Origin: Halovenus aranensis
GTDB lineage: Archaea > Halobacteriota > Halobacteria > Halobacteriales > Haloarculaceae
Assembly: GCF_900100385.1 (NCBI RefSeq)
Contig: NZ_FNFC01000001.1
Location: 186,001-250,000, forward strand
DNA length: 64,000 nucleotides
Direction of reading: 5' to 3'
The position numbers were made by a program, and so were the translations under genes. Within the stretch, counting starts at the first letter, position 1, and each line of letters opens with the position of its first letter. Positions 17,117-25,467 of this stretch are shown piece after piece. The notes below the pieces were generated by a model. The model worked only from the letters and a program-made list of their open reading frames with translations, had not been told where the DNA came from and made no database searches.

Positions 17117-17125
17117 TTCGATGTG

Positions 17126-17287
17126 ATGGACGCATTCAACGAATCGGGAGCAGACACAGAGGAGGCACCGGACGAAGAGTGTCGGGTGACGATGCACCGA
17201 AGCTCGCCCGACCGCACGGTCTTCACCGAGGAGGACAACACCGAGGGTTGGATTGCGACCGACCTGACCGTCCCGCTCGAACGGTAG
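17126..17287 (+). CDS. 53-residue acidic protein, likely iron-regulated
   Basis: A short open frame encoding MDAFNESGADTEEAPDEE at the start and SPDRTVFTEEDNTEGW then IATDLTVPLER at the end. The composition is halophilic, and the C-terminal half resembles small haloarchaeal DUF7511-like proteins, which I state with low certainty. The ATG lies about 27 nt after a TATA-like TTTTAATT, with two DtxR-type boxes around it. Its stop codon directly abuts the stop of the convergent dpsA. The function is unknown. Confidence 0.7.
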   Translation: MDAFNESGADTEEAPDEECRVTMHRSSPDRTVFTEEDNTEGWIATDLTVPLER

Positions 17288-17833
17288 TTACGTGGTCGCG
17301 TCTTCGAGCACGAGCGTGTCGTCTTCGAGGTAGTGTTCGATGTGATGGGCGTCTTCTTCGACCTCGACGAGAATCTCCCGGAGGAGCTGGGCTGTCGCGT
17401 GGTCACCGAGGTTCGCCGCCAGCTCGACGTGGTCACGCAGGTTTTCGATGATATCGCCGTAGATATCGAGGTCGTTGCCGAGTGAGGTACGGATATCGTA
17501 GACGTCTTGATCTTCTGTGTCGACGGGCGCGTGTTCTTCGATTGCCCCCGGTCCGGCGACGGGAGTTCCGCCGAGTGCCTGTGCGCGTTCCGCGAGCTCG
17601 TCGGCGGCTTCCTCTGCGTTCTCTGCTGCCTCGCCGAGGAATTCGTGGATATCGAGGAACTCTGCTCCGGCAACGTTCCAGTGGTGTTTCTTGAGCTGGT
17701 GGTACAGGACGTACGTCGCTGCGAGGTCCGCGTTCAGCGCGTCGATGACCTGTGTCGCTTTCTCGGTTTCCAGGCGTAGCTCGTTTTCTTCGACACTACC
17801 GAACTCTCGTCTGGGTGACTTCTGGGTACTCAT
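17288..17833 (-). CDS. dpsA: DNA-protecting ferritin DpsA
   Basis: A 181-residue Dps-family protein. The ferroxidase-site pattern is visible in KKHHWNVAGAEFLDIHEFL followed by E-rich helix ENAEEAADELAERAQALGG. DpsA forms a 12-mer that oxidises and stores iron and shields DNA from Fenton chemistry; the Halobacterium protein of this family is known to store iron. It is convergent with the 53-aa gene that carries DtxR-like boxes, so an iron theme joins the two. Confidence 0.94.
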   Translation of the reverse strand: MSTQKSPRREFGSVEENELRLETEKATQVIDALNADLAATYVLYHQLKKHHWNVAGAEFLDIHEFLGEAAENAEEAADELAERAQALGGTPVAGPGAIEEHAPVDTEDQDVYDIRTSLGNDLDIYGDIIENLRDHVELAANLGDHATAQLLREILVEVEEDAHHIEHYLEDDTLVLEDATT

Positions 17834-17858
17834 ACAGTACTATATTGTTACTTCAACC

Positions 17859-17866
17859 ATATAAAT
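17859..17866 (-). promoter_or_regulatory. TATA box of dpsA
   Basis: Minus-strand ATTTATAT, 26-33 nt before the dpsA ATG. A CCTAAA half-site (minus strand, about 17872-17877) lies close upstream and could be a partial iron box. Confidence 0.55.
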
Positions 17867-17921
17867 CTGGCTTTAGGAGAAACTATATTTTCGATTTCTA
17901 AAATTACGTTCCTTGAATCCC

Positions 17922-18248
17922 TCACAGCACACGAAGTCGATACCCCTCGGCTGCGTGTTCGTCAGTCACGCGACCGGCCTCGGTTGCGGCGTCGAGTACC
18001 GCCGTGACGAACGGTTTGGGTACTTCGACGCCGATGAAGTCGTTTCCGTCCCTGCCAGTGGTAAGTCGGGCCATCGTTCGGTCGGTTCCATCGTCGTTGT
18101 AGATGCTGCCGACACGTTCGCCCTCTCGGTGAAACCGCAGCGTCACGTCTGTCGGCTCTATCGAGTCGAAGGTCACTTCGAACACGCGGTCGTCACCCTC
18201 TATCCGCGCGAGCATGCCACCATCTCGCTCCGTGATTGTCGTCTCCAT
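17922..18248 (-). CDS. Haloarchaeal protein of unknown function
   Basis: A 108-residue soluble acidic protein with no recognised domain; predicted mostly beta strands in residues 1-75 and one helix near the end (KPFVTAVLDAATEAG). The start is backed by minus-strand CCTTATAC at 18270-18277, about 26 nt upstream. It precedes dpsA on the same strand but is 88 nt away with its own spacer, so co-regulation is uncertain. Confidence 0.6.
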   Translation of the reverse strand: METTITERDGGMLARIEGDDRVFEVTFDSIEPTDVTLRFHREGERVGSIYNDDGTDRTMARLTTGRDGNDFIGVEVPKPFVTAVLDAATEAGRVTDEHAAEGYRLRVL

Positions 18249-18337
18249 AGTTACGTTACGTACTCGCTTCGTATAAGGATGGCATCGGTGCTGTCGCCAT
18301 CTGGTGAGCTTTTGAGCGTGGCGACGCTACAACAGGT

Positions 18338-18646
18338 ATGACAGTCACCGCGTTTCTCGCTGTCTCACCGACAGTCGAGGGAAGTATGGCGCCCGAAATA
18401 GCCAAGGCAGTCGAGGCACTGGAACCGTTCGATGTTGCTTACGAGACGACGGCGATGGGAACGATACTCGAAGCCTCGGAGGTCTCGGAGGTGTTCGCGG
18501 CCGCCCAGGCGGCTCACGAGGCCGTCGACAGCGACAGGGTGGGGACATTTCTCAAAATCGACGACAAGCGGGCCACCGACGACCCGGCTGAGGCGAAAGT
18601 CGACGCCGTCGAGGAACACCTGGGCCGCGAGGCGACCAGCCAGTAG
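18338..18646 (+). CDS. MTH1187/YkoF-type thiamine-binding protein
   Basis: A 102-residue protein of the Thiamine_BP (formerly DUF77) family: short ferredoxin-like fold, with VEALEPFDVAYETTAMGTILEA and VGTFLKIDDKR as family marks. Members bind thiamine or related pyrimidines and form tetramers. The role in the cell is unclear. The gene is 45 nt before mch on the same strand. Confidence 0.85.
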   Translation: MTVTAFLAVSPTVEGSMAPEIAKAVEALEPFDVAYETTAMGTILEASEVSEVFAAAQAAHEAVDSDRVGTFLKIDDKRATDDPAEAKVDAVEEHLGREATSQ

Positions 18647-18691
18647 CCGCAGTCCACGACTTGATAAGGGCGGCGACACGAACGACACTGT

Positions 18692-19624
18692 ATGGAGAGT
18701 CTCAACCGGATGGCCATGGAACTTGTTGACGAGGCCATCGACTTCGCGGAGGAGCTCACTATCGACGTACATACGCTCGACAACGAGGCGATGGTCCTGG
18801 ACTTCGGCGTCGAACTGCCGGGGGCCATCGAGGCAGGGCTGTTGCTCGCGGAGATCGGGACCGCCGGGCTGGCAACCGTCCAGAGCAGCGTCGACGAGAT
18901 TGCCGGAGCACCGCTTACACACGTCGAGGTGACGACCGACCACCCGGCGCTTGCGCTGCTGTGCTCGGGGAAGGCTGGCTGGGAACTACAGACAGAGAGC
19001 TTCCAGGGGCTCGGCAGTGGACCGGCGCGCGCACTCGTCGCCGAAGAGGACATCTACGAGCGCGTCGGCTTCCAAGACGCATTCGAGTTCGCTGTCCTCG
19101 CCGTCGAGGCAGAGCAACTGCCCGACGAAGAGGTCGTCGCGGCCGTCGCATCGCGGGCTGACGTGCCAGAAGGCGGCGTCTTTCTCCCGACGTTCTCGAC
19201 AGCGAGTGTGACCGGTAGCGTCCTCGCGGCATCGCGTGCAGCCGAGCTAGCGGTTTTCCGTCTCTCGGAGCTGGGCTATGACCCGCTCGACGTGCTCTCT
19301 GTCAGTGGGTCGGCGCCTGTCGCGCCAGTCGCCCACGATGAGGCGACGGCGATGGCCCGGACGAACGACGCTGTCGCCTACGGCGGCCAGGTCCACCTCG
19401 TCGTCGACCAGCCCTTCGACCACTTCGACGAGGTCGTCTCGACGGCTGGCACCGAACACGGCGACCCCTTCGTCGACATCTTCGAGTCCGTCGACTGGGC
19501 GTACGACCAGCTTCCGGTCGAGCTGTTTGCGCCGGCACAGGTCACCGTCGACGTCAGAGGCGGCGACACACACGTCTACGGTGAGCGCGACGAGGCTACC
19601 CTGGCCGAGAGTTTCGGACTCTAA
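18692..19624 (+). CDS. mch: Methenyltetrahydromethanopterin cyclohydrolase
   Basis: A 310-residue protein matching Mch over its full length, with landmarks HVEVTTDHPALALLCSGKAGW, GSGPARAL and PVAHDEATAMARTNDAV. The enzyme interconverts methenyl- and formyl-tetrahydromethanopterin (or the folate analogue in haloarchaea). Haloarchaea make no methane, so this is thought to serve C1 transfer. Its stop and the next start overlap (TAATG). Confidence 0.92.
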   Translation: MESLNRMAMELVDEAIDFAEELTIDVHTLDNEAMVLDFGVELPGAIEAGLLLAEIGTAGLATVQSSVDEIAGAPLTHVEVTTDHPALALLCSGKAGWELQTESFQGLGSGPARALVAEEDIYERVGFQDAFEFAVLAVEAEQLPDEEVVAAVASRADVPEGGVFLPTFSTASVTGSVLAASRAAELAVFRLSELGYDPLDVLSVSGSAPVAPVAHDEATAMARTNDAVAYGGQVHLVVDQPFDHFDEVVSTAGTEHGDPFVDIFESVDWAYDQLPVELFAPAQVTVDVRGGDTHVYGERDEATLAESFGL

Positions 19625-20091
19625 TGCGGTACAGACAGCTCCCACCCGCGGGGGACTGGTCGACTATCGAGGCCGTCTGGCAGTCCGTACCCACAGACCC
19701 CGCCGAGACAACCGACTGCTGTGCCCGGCTCTGTGACCGCACCGCCGTCGAGCGCCGTGAGCACGCGAGCGAATGGCTCGTTTTCCTCTCTGCGCTTGGC
19801 TGTGTCACAGACGACGGCGACGGCTACTATCGGAGCGTCGACTCGCTCGATACCGAGGCGCTCGGCGACCGATTCGAGACGCAGGTCTTCGGGGTCTCGG
19901 AAGTTCTCGCTGTTCTCGACGCCGAAGACGGGCCACTCACGACGGCGGCAATTCGTTCACGTCTCGAGGACGACCCTCTCCGGGGCATCGAGCGCGCCCG
20001 CGAAGGGTACCTCGCTCGACTCCTCGCCTGGGGTGTCGTCTTCGAACGGTTCACAGCCGACGGCGCTGGCTACACCGCCGGGGCCGCCTGA
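19624..20091 (+). CDS. Unknown protein coupled to mch
   Basis: A 155-residue protein starting MRYRQLPPAGDWSTIEAVW. It has predicted helices with the feel of two small winged-helix units (residues 20-70 and 88-145, e.g. VLAVLDAEDGPLTTAAIRS), but I cannot assign a family. The ATG overlaps the mch stop by 1 nt, so it is translated from the same message. It converges on the next gene with only 1 nt between stops. Confidence 0.65.
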   Translation: MRYRQLPPAGDWSTIEAVWQSVPTDPAETTDCCARLCDRTAVERREHASEWLVFLSALGCVTDDGDGYYRSVDSLDTEALGDRFETQVFGVSEVLAVLDAEDGPLTTAAIRSRLEDDPLRGIERAREGYLARLLAWGVVFERFTADGAGYTAGAA

Positions 20092-20092
20092 G

Positions 20093-22627
20093 TCAGGACT
20101 CGGTAGGCTCGCGTCTCGCTCGCAGCGAGGTCCGCAGGTCGGTCAACGTCCGCCAGCCAAGCGCAAGACCGCTGAGTAACAACGTGACACCGAATACCTG
20201 CGAGACGACCGGAAGCGCGTCTTCACGCCGGTCGACTGCAAGTACTTCGATACTCGCCGAGCGCACGCTGTCGCCGGTCGCGACGGTGTAGTTGTACTCA
20301 CCAGCAGGCGCACCCCCGGGTGCGAGGGTGAGTGTCACCGACGCCGTCTCGTTGGGGCCGACCGTCTGCTCGGTCGAATCGACGACTTCACCGTCGAACG
20401 CGAGCGCGACGGGCGCAGTCGCGGTCACGTTACCCGTGTTCCGTACCGATGCGATGACCTCGATGTCGTCGTCCGCCCAGACGGTTTCGGGGCTATCGAG
20501 CCCCGATATCTGGTGTGCTGGCCGGTCGACGATGGTCGTCGTCTGTTCGAAGCGCTGGTCTCCGACAGTGACGACTGTAGAGCGACGACCGGTCTCGTTC
20601 GGCGCGGCAAACGAGGCGACCACGTCCCGTCCCTCATCGGGACCGAGTTCGACCGTCGCCTGGAAGGGACTGTCGGCAGTCTCCCAGTCAGGCTCGACGG
20701 TCACTGTCGTGCTGTCTGGCTCGTCACCCGGGTTGACAAGCGTGACTCGGGCCTCGACGCGCTCTTTGGCAGCGACCGCTGCAGAGACATTCGTATCGAC
20801 GACCGAGAGGCCGCTCGCGTTCCCGGTGGGTGTGCCCCCGCGGTCTGTAAGCCAGTCGTGGTGGCCCTCGATGCCGAGGCGCACACGAGAGTCGACACTA
20901 TCGCCGCCCAACGGGTCAGTGATGACCGTCACTGCCCCCGTAACCTCCCCCGAAAAGGCGTTCACACGCCATCGTTCGGTTCCGTTCTCGGCCCCGAGCG
21001 CCAGCACCTCGCCCTCCGTGGTACCGGCGTACAGCGTCTCACCGGCGGTCGTCGGTGCCAGTAGCGTCTGGTTCTGTTCCAGCCGCCAGCGCTCGCTCCC
21101 GGTACTTGCGTTGAGCGCCGTCACGGTCGACGCGGCGCTGGTGACCGGCGACTGGCCGACGAGATACACCGACGCGCTCGACTCGTTGCCGCCAGATGCG
21201 CCGACTACCGGCGGATAAAACTGCGCCGCTTCCTCTCGGTATCTGAGGCTCTCTTCCCCACTTTCGGGTGCCAGTCCGTACAGGAACTCCCGCGCGCCGG
21301 TGACGTACACCATCGAGTCACCGGTCACGTTAGCCGTGTCGTCGTGAGCCAGTGGTTTGCTCCCGTTGAGGACGACCGGCGGCGACATTCCGCCGGAGAC
21401 GACGCTGTCGAACCGCCAGCGAGTCTCACCAGTCTCGGGGTCGAGAGCGTACAGCGCCGAATTCCCGGCGACGAGCAGCGAGTCGGCTTCCGGGTCGACG
21501 TTCGGAACGCCACTGGAGTAGAAGGTCTCGTCGTCGTCAGTTTTCTGCCAGACTGTTTCACCGTTTGCCACATCGTGTGCCGAAACAACGCCGTCGAGCC
21601 CACCGACGTAGACGACACCGTCGAGCACTGTCGGTGCCCCTGCGACGCTCGTCGAGGTCCCGACGCGCCACCGCCTCTCTCCAGTCGTCGCGTCTAGTGC
21701 GACCAACTCCTCGCCGTCACTGAAATAGACCGACCCGTTGACTACGCTGAGGCGTGTACTTGTGCTGTAGAAGATGTCGTAGTGAGACGAATTTCCTGTG
21801 ATGTTGGTGTAACTCCACTGGCGGTCGCCGGTCAGTGCATCCACCGCGTACACCCCTGAGACAGACCTGACGTAGACGGTTCCATTTGCCACGATCGGCG
21901 TCCGGAGCCGGTCGTTTAGCTCTGTTGTCCACAGTGTTTCGCCACTCTTGCCGGCGAGTGCCTTGAGCGTCCCCGCTCGCGTTCCGGCGTACACCGTCGT
22001 TCCCCAGGGAATTCCTGTCGGCTCCTGGCTCTCCCATTCGGCGGGCCCGACGGCTATCTCGCGGTCCAGCCCACTATCGAATGTCGTGACGCGCGATTCG
22101 GGTGCGCTTTCTGCCTCCAGAAAGGGGAGTCCGAACACCAGAACGGCAACTGCGCCGGCGACCAAGACGAGCGATACCGCTCCCAGGGCCGCGTGTGCCC
22201 ACAGCCACCTGTCACGGGACTGCTCCCAGGCCGGACCACGCAAGTCGACATCGAAGTAGCCGTCCCAGAGCTGTGCCCCACCGGCAGAGTCACAGCCGTA
22301 TACGAGCCGGTGACGGATGTCTTCGGCATCGACGAGTGTGAGTTCGGTACCTCCAATCGTCGCCGCCTCGCCGTCTTCGAGACGGGGCGAGACAACGCGG
22401 TCGACCTGGCCTGTCGGTGGCGGCTCGTATCGAAATCGGGCGAGGCGACCCGGCGGCAACACCAGCAAACGCCGCTTGCGCCCGTTCCGGGTGCAGACGA
22501 CAGTATCGCCCTCGACTGCGGTTTCCCACCCGGCGAGTGACCAGAGCTCCCGAACGAACGACCGGAAGTCCTCGTGGTCGAGCGTCTGCAGCTGGTCTGC
22601 GAACGCCGATGTGGGAATAGTTGGCAT
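20093..22627 (-). CDS. Membrane protein: nuclease-like N-domain, PQQ-type propeller, CARDB-like C-domains
   Basis: An 844-residue protein. Residues 1-145 resemble the Mrr/restriction-endonuclease-like domain found in many haloarchaeal proteins, but the catalytic D/ExK region appears lost (NGRKRRLLVLPPGR). A membrane span follows at 144-168. Residues about 190-590 contain repeated W-rich units such as GTVYVRSVSGVYAVDALTGD, forming a PQQ-like beta-propeller with several N-glycosylation sequons. Residues about 600-790 are two CARDB/immunoglobulin-like domains, and a second span lies near 805-825. So the nuclease-like part is inside and the propeller outside. The function is unknown. Confidence 0.75.
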   Translation of the reverse strand: MPTIPTSAFADQLQTLDHEDFRSFVRELWSLAGWETAVEGDTVVCTRNGRKRRLLVLPPGRLARFRYEPPPTGQVDRVVSPRLEDGEAATIGGTELTLVDAEDIRHRLVYGCDSAGGAQLWDGYFDVDLRGPAWEQSRDRWLWAHAALGAVSLVLVAGAVAVLVFGLPFLEAESAPESRVTTFDSGLDREIAVGPAEWESQEPTGIPWGTTVYAGTRAGTLKALAGKSGETLWTTELNDRLRTPIVANGTVYVRSVSGVYAVDALTGDRQWSYTNITGNSSHYDIFYSTSTRLSVVNGSVYFSDGEELVALDATTGERRWRVGTSTSVAGAPTVLDGVVYVGGLDGVVSAHDVANGETVWQKTDDDETFYSSGVPNVDPEADSLLVAGNSALYALDPETGETRWRFDSVVSGGMSPPVVLNGSKPLAHDDTANVTGDSMVYVTGAREFLYGLAPESGEESLRYREEAAQFYPPVVGASGGNESSASVYLVGQSPVTSAASTVTALNASTGSERWRLEQNQTLLAPTTAGETLYAGTTEGEVLALGAENGTERWRVNAFSGEVTGAVTVITDPLGGDSVDSRVRLGIEGHHDWLTDRGGTPTGNASGLSVVDTNVSAAVAAKERVEARVTLVNPGDEPDSTTVTVEPDWETADSPFQATVELGPDEGRDVVASFAAPNETGRRSTVVTVGDQRFEQTTTIVDRPAHQISGLDSPETVWADDDIEVIASVRNTGNVTATAPVALAFDGEVVDSTEQTVGPNETASVTLTLAPGGAPAGEYNYTVATGDSVRSASIEVLAVDRREDALPVVSQVFGVTLLLSGLALGWRTLTDLRTSLRARREPTES

Positions 22628-22682
22628 TAGCGCCCACTCGGACCTGGAGGGAAAAAGGCATATCGTTACGACAGTCGGCAGA

Positions 22683-23663
22683 TTAGAGGCCGTGGATGTC
22701 TTCTTCAGCTTCGAGCAGTTCGTGGTAACGGTTCCGAATCGTCACTTCTGAGATATTCGCCACCTCGCTGACCTCGCTTTGTGTCACCTTCTCGTTGGTC
22801 AACAGCGAGGCCGCGTACACAGCGGCCGCCGCCAGACCGACCGGTGACTTGCCGGAGTGGACGCCCTGCTCTTTGGCGGTGCCGAGCAACTGGCGTGCGC
22901 GGCGCTCGACTTCTTCGGAGAGCGTTAGCTCCGAGACGAACCGGGGGACGTAGCTTTCGGGGTCGGCCGGTTCGATTTCGAGCTGGAGTTCTCGGACGAC
23001 GTAGCGGTAGGTGCGGGCGATTTCGTCTTTCTCGACGCGCGACACCTGCGTTAGTTCGTCGAGCGAGCGTGGCGTACTGGCCTTGCGGGCGGCAGCATAC
23101 AGCGACGCCGTCGCCACGCCCTCGATAGAGCGACCGGGGAGGAGGTCGTCTTCGAGCGCGCGGCGATAGATGACACTCGCGGTCTCGCGGACGTTCTCGG
23201 GGAGGCCAAGCGCAGAGGCCATCCGGTCGATTTCACCGAGCGCCTGCTTGAGGTTGCGCTCTCGTGAGTCACGGGTACGGAACCGCTCGTTCCAGGTTCG
23301 CAGCCGTTGCATCTTCTCGCGCTGTCGGCTCGACAGTGCGTTGCCGTAGGCGTCTTTGTCCTGCCAGCCGATGTTCGTCGACAGCCCTTTGTCGTGCATC
23401 ATCTGCGTCGTTGGTGCACCGACACGGGATTTCTCGTCTTTTTCACGGGAATCGAACGCCCGCCACTCCGGACCGGGGTCGATTTCGTCTTCCTCGACGA
23501 CGAGACCACAGTCTTCACAGACCGTCTCGCCGTGTTCAGCATCCGACGTGAGCGTGCCGCCACACTCTGGACAGGCGACTGTCTCCTCACCGGAGCGTTC
23601 AGATTCCTCTTCGGTCTCGTTCTCGCTTTCGCGCGCGTATCGTCTCGTAGTGGTATCGGTCAT
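22683..23663 (-). CDS. tfb: Transcription initiation factor IIB
   Basis: A 326-residue TFB. It has an N-terminal zinc ribbon (CPECGGTLTSD to CEDCGLVV), the B-finger/linker (GPEWRAFDSREKDEKSRVG), and two cyclin repeats; the C-terminal helix-turn-helix (TQSEVSEVANISEVTIRNRY) reads the BRE. It recruits RNA polymerase to TBP-bound promoters. Haloarchaea have several TFBs that tune global expression; which paralogue this is cannot be told. A TATA-like GATTTAAGT lies about 75 nt upstream on the minus strand, implying a leader of about 45 nt. Confidence 0.96.
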   Translation of the reverse strand: MTDTTTRRYARESENETEEESERSGEETVACPECGGTLTSDAEHGETVCEDCGLVVEEDEIDPGPEWRAFDSREKDEKSRVGAPTTQMMHDKGLSTNIGWQDKDAYGNALSSRQREKMQRLRTWNERFRTRDSRERNLKQALGEIDRMASALGLPENVRETASVIYRRALEDDLLPGRSIEGVATASLYAAARKASTPRSLDELTQVSRVEKDEIARTYRYVVRELQLEIEPADPESYVPRFVSELTLSEEVERRARQLLGTAKEQGVHSGKSPVGLAAAAVYAASLLTNEKVTQSEVSEVANISEVTIRNRYHELLEAEEDIHGL

Positions 23664-23844
23664 GGTGGACTGGGGATCGGGCTTGTGCCCGCGGAAAACG
23701 TCTTCCTGTACTCAATATGTTGGCTCTTTCAGAACTTAAATCTTTTCCAGAATTGCAGATTTCATTCATACTCGGTAAAAAAATGTTCTTGGTAATCGAT
23801 AGTTAACTGAGCGATTTCGATAACACGCAGCGAAGAGCGGCGAC

Positions 23845-24756
23845 TCAGTCGTCGACGCTCTCGGCGAGTTCGGTGGCACTCGATAGGTCGAGTGTCCCCC
23901 CGATGGTGCGGTTCGGGTACGGGATGTTGATGTCTTCCTCGTCGAAGCGCTCTTTGACTGCTTGGACGTATTCGCCACGCGTTGCGACGAAATCTCCTCG
24001 GTTTGGGTTCGCAATCCAGACTCGCGCCTGAAGTGCAACGTCGGAGTCGCCAAGCTCGACCAGTCGGACCGACGGCCCTGGGTCATCCAGGATCTCGTCG
24101 TGGCGTTCGGCCTCCTCGACGATAATCTCGGTCGCTGTGTCGATGTTGTCGTCGTAGCCGATACCGAAGTTGAACTTGAGTCGGAGCTTATCGTTCGCAA
24201 CGGGGTTTTTGACGGCGTTGTCTGTGAGGTGCGCGTTTGGTACCGTCACCAGTTCGTTATCGAACGTCCGGACACGTGTCACGCGGAGGCTGATATCCTC
24301 GACGACGCCAGCGTTGTCGTTCCACTCTATCCAGTCGCCGATGCGGAACGGGCGGTCGGCGAAGATAAATATTCCCGCCACGAAGTTCTGAATCACCTTC
24401 TGGAGTGCGAAACCGATAGCGAGCGTCGCTGCGGCGCCGATTGTCGCCAGTGACTCCAGAAAGCTGCCAAATCCGGCTATCCCGAACGCGACCGACAGCG
24501 CGACGAACAAGATTGCGAAATTCGTGAGCTTTTTCAGCGGCCTCTTCGCGTGACTATCGAGCCCTCGGGCGTTCATCGCTCGATTTGCAACCGGCGTGAT
24601 GACTGTTCGGCCGAGATAGAACAGGAGGAGCAGGGTGCCGAAAAACACGACTGCCTGTGCAACTGTGTCTGCCCACGGCACGTTTGCGTCGCTGAGCAGG
24701 TCTGCAACGGGCGTCGTGGCTGCAAACCCATCGGTCAGACGACCCAGCCCACTCAT
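23845..24756 (-). CDS. Small-conductance mechanosensitive channel (MscS family)
   Basis: A 303-residue membrane protein with three spans (about residues 30-50, 74-92 and 98-125) and a cytoplasmic beta domain. The pore helix and hinge are in ATIGAAATLAIGFALQKVIQ, followed by NFVAGIFIFADRPFRIGDWI, the MscS signature. It opens under membrane tension to release solutes in osmotic downshock. Its start overlaps the end of the upstream yhbY-like gene by 4 nt. Confidence 0.93.
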   Translation of the reverse strand: MSGLGRLTDGFAATTPVADLLSDANVPWADTVAQAVVFFGTLLLLFYLGRTVITPVANRAMNARGLDSHAKRPLKKLTNFAILFVALSVAFGIAGFGSFLESLATIGAAATLAIGFALQKVIQNFVAGIFIFADRPFRIGDWIEWNDNAGVVEDISLRVTRVRTFDNELVTVPNAHLTDNAVKNPVANDKLRLKFNFGIGYDDNIDTATEIIVEEAERHDEILDDPGPSVRLVELGDSDVALQARVWIANPNRGDFVATRGEYVQAVKERFDEEDINIPYPNRTIGGTLDLSSATELAESVDD

Positions 24757-25001
24757 CGCTCTATCACCGCGGTATGACCCCTGGTTTCGACAGCGGTTGC
24801 GTCGACACGGTCTGCGAGTTCACCTGCGAGCTCCTCCGTATCAGTCCCACCACGCGCCGACCGGTGGAACTTCACCTTCACGTACCGCTGGTTTTCCAGC
24901 TGTGTTTCTAGCTCGTCGATAACAGGCTCAATTCCATTCTTGCCGACCCAGACCGTCACATCGAGGGTATGCATCTTTTCTCGGCGTTTGTCAGCACTCA
25001 T
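24753..25001 (-). CDS. YhbY/CRS1-YhbY (CRM) RNA-binding protein
   Basis: An 82-residue protein of the CRM domain family, an IF3-C-like fold that binds ribosomal RNA. The conserved core is VWVGKNGIEPVIDELETQ and KVKFHRSA. The bacterial homologue associates with pre-50S ribosomes. It comes after the RNase P subunit gene on the same strand, giving an RNA-processing theme, and overlaps mscS by 4 nt. Confidence 0.88.
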   Translation of the reverse strand: MSADKRREKMHTLDVTVWVGKNGIEPVIDELETQLENQRYVKVKFHRSARGGTDTEELAGELADRVDATAVETRGHTAVIER

Positions 25002-25028
25002 TGGTGTACGTATTCTGGGCTATCGCCC

Positions 25029-25036
25029 TTTATATT
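25029..25036 (-). promoter_or_regulatory. TATA box of the yhbY-mscS operon
   Basis: Minus-strand AAATATAA, 28-35 nt before the yhbY ATG. It means yhbY has its own promoter apart from rnp4. Confidence 0.55.
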
Positions 25037-25062
25037 TGGGCAAACACATCGCCCCGATTCAG

Positions 25063-25338
25063 CTACTCGTACGGATACCGGTCGTGTTCGCCACAGTCAC
25101 ACGTCACGACGACGTGCCCATCCTGTAGCCGGACACGCGCGTTCGTGCCTGGAACCAGCGCCACATCACAGCGGTCACAGGTGAACCGGAGGAACTTACG
25201 GGGAAGACGTAGCCGGTTTCGCTCGGCGAGACGGCGCGCTCTACGGACGTAGCGACGGGCGCGGTCGTCGCAGCCCTGACGAACGGCCTCTCGTGCTAGG
25301 TCATGTAACCGCTCGATTCGTTCCGCTGCGATACTCAC
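25063..25338 (-). CDS. rnp4: Ribonuclease P protein component 4 (Rpr2/Rpp21)
   Basis: A 91-residue protein. The N-terminal half has the helical RYVRRARRLAERNRLRLPRK region, and the zinc ribbon uses CDRC and CDC. This matches archaeal Rnp4, a subunit of RNase P that trims the 5' ends of precursor tRNA together with Rnp1. It is slightly shorter than eukaryotic Rpp21, as usual for haloarchaea. Confidence 0.93.
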   Translation of the reverse strand: MSIAAERIERLHDLAREAVRQGCDDRARRYVRRARRLAERNRLRLPRKFLRFTCDRCDVALVPGTNARVRLQDGHVVVTCDCGEHDRYPYE

Positions 25339-25434
25339 GCCTTATCTATCGCCTGGTTTCCCACGTATAGCTTCCGTTCTCGACCACGAAACTCTGACAG
25401 TGAAAAATAATATTCAGCAAATACAACAGCATAC

Positions 25435-25442
25435 TTTTATAG
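25435..25442 (+). promoter_or_regulatory. TATA box within a short dyad, gene at 25468
   Basis: TTTTATAG sits about 28 nt before the ATG. The surrounding ATACT-TTTAT-AGTAT (25431-25445) is a 5-bp inverted repeat around the TATA element. Confidence 0.5.
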
Positions 25443-25467
25443 TATCACGTGGCAGTGGCTCGTACCG

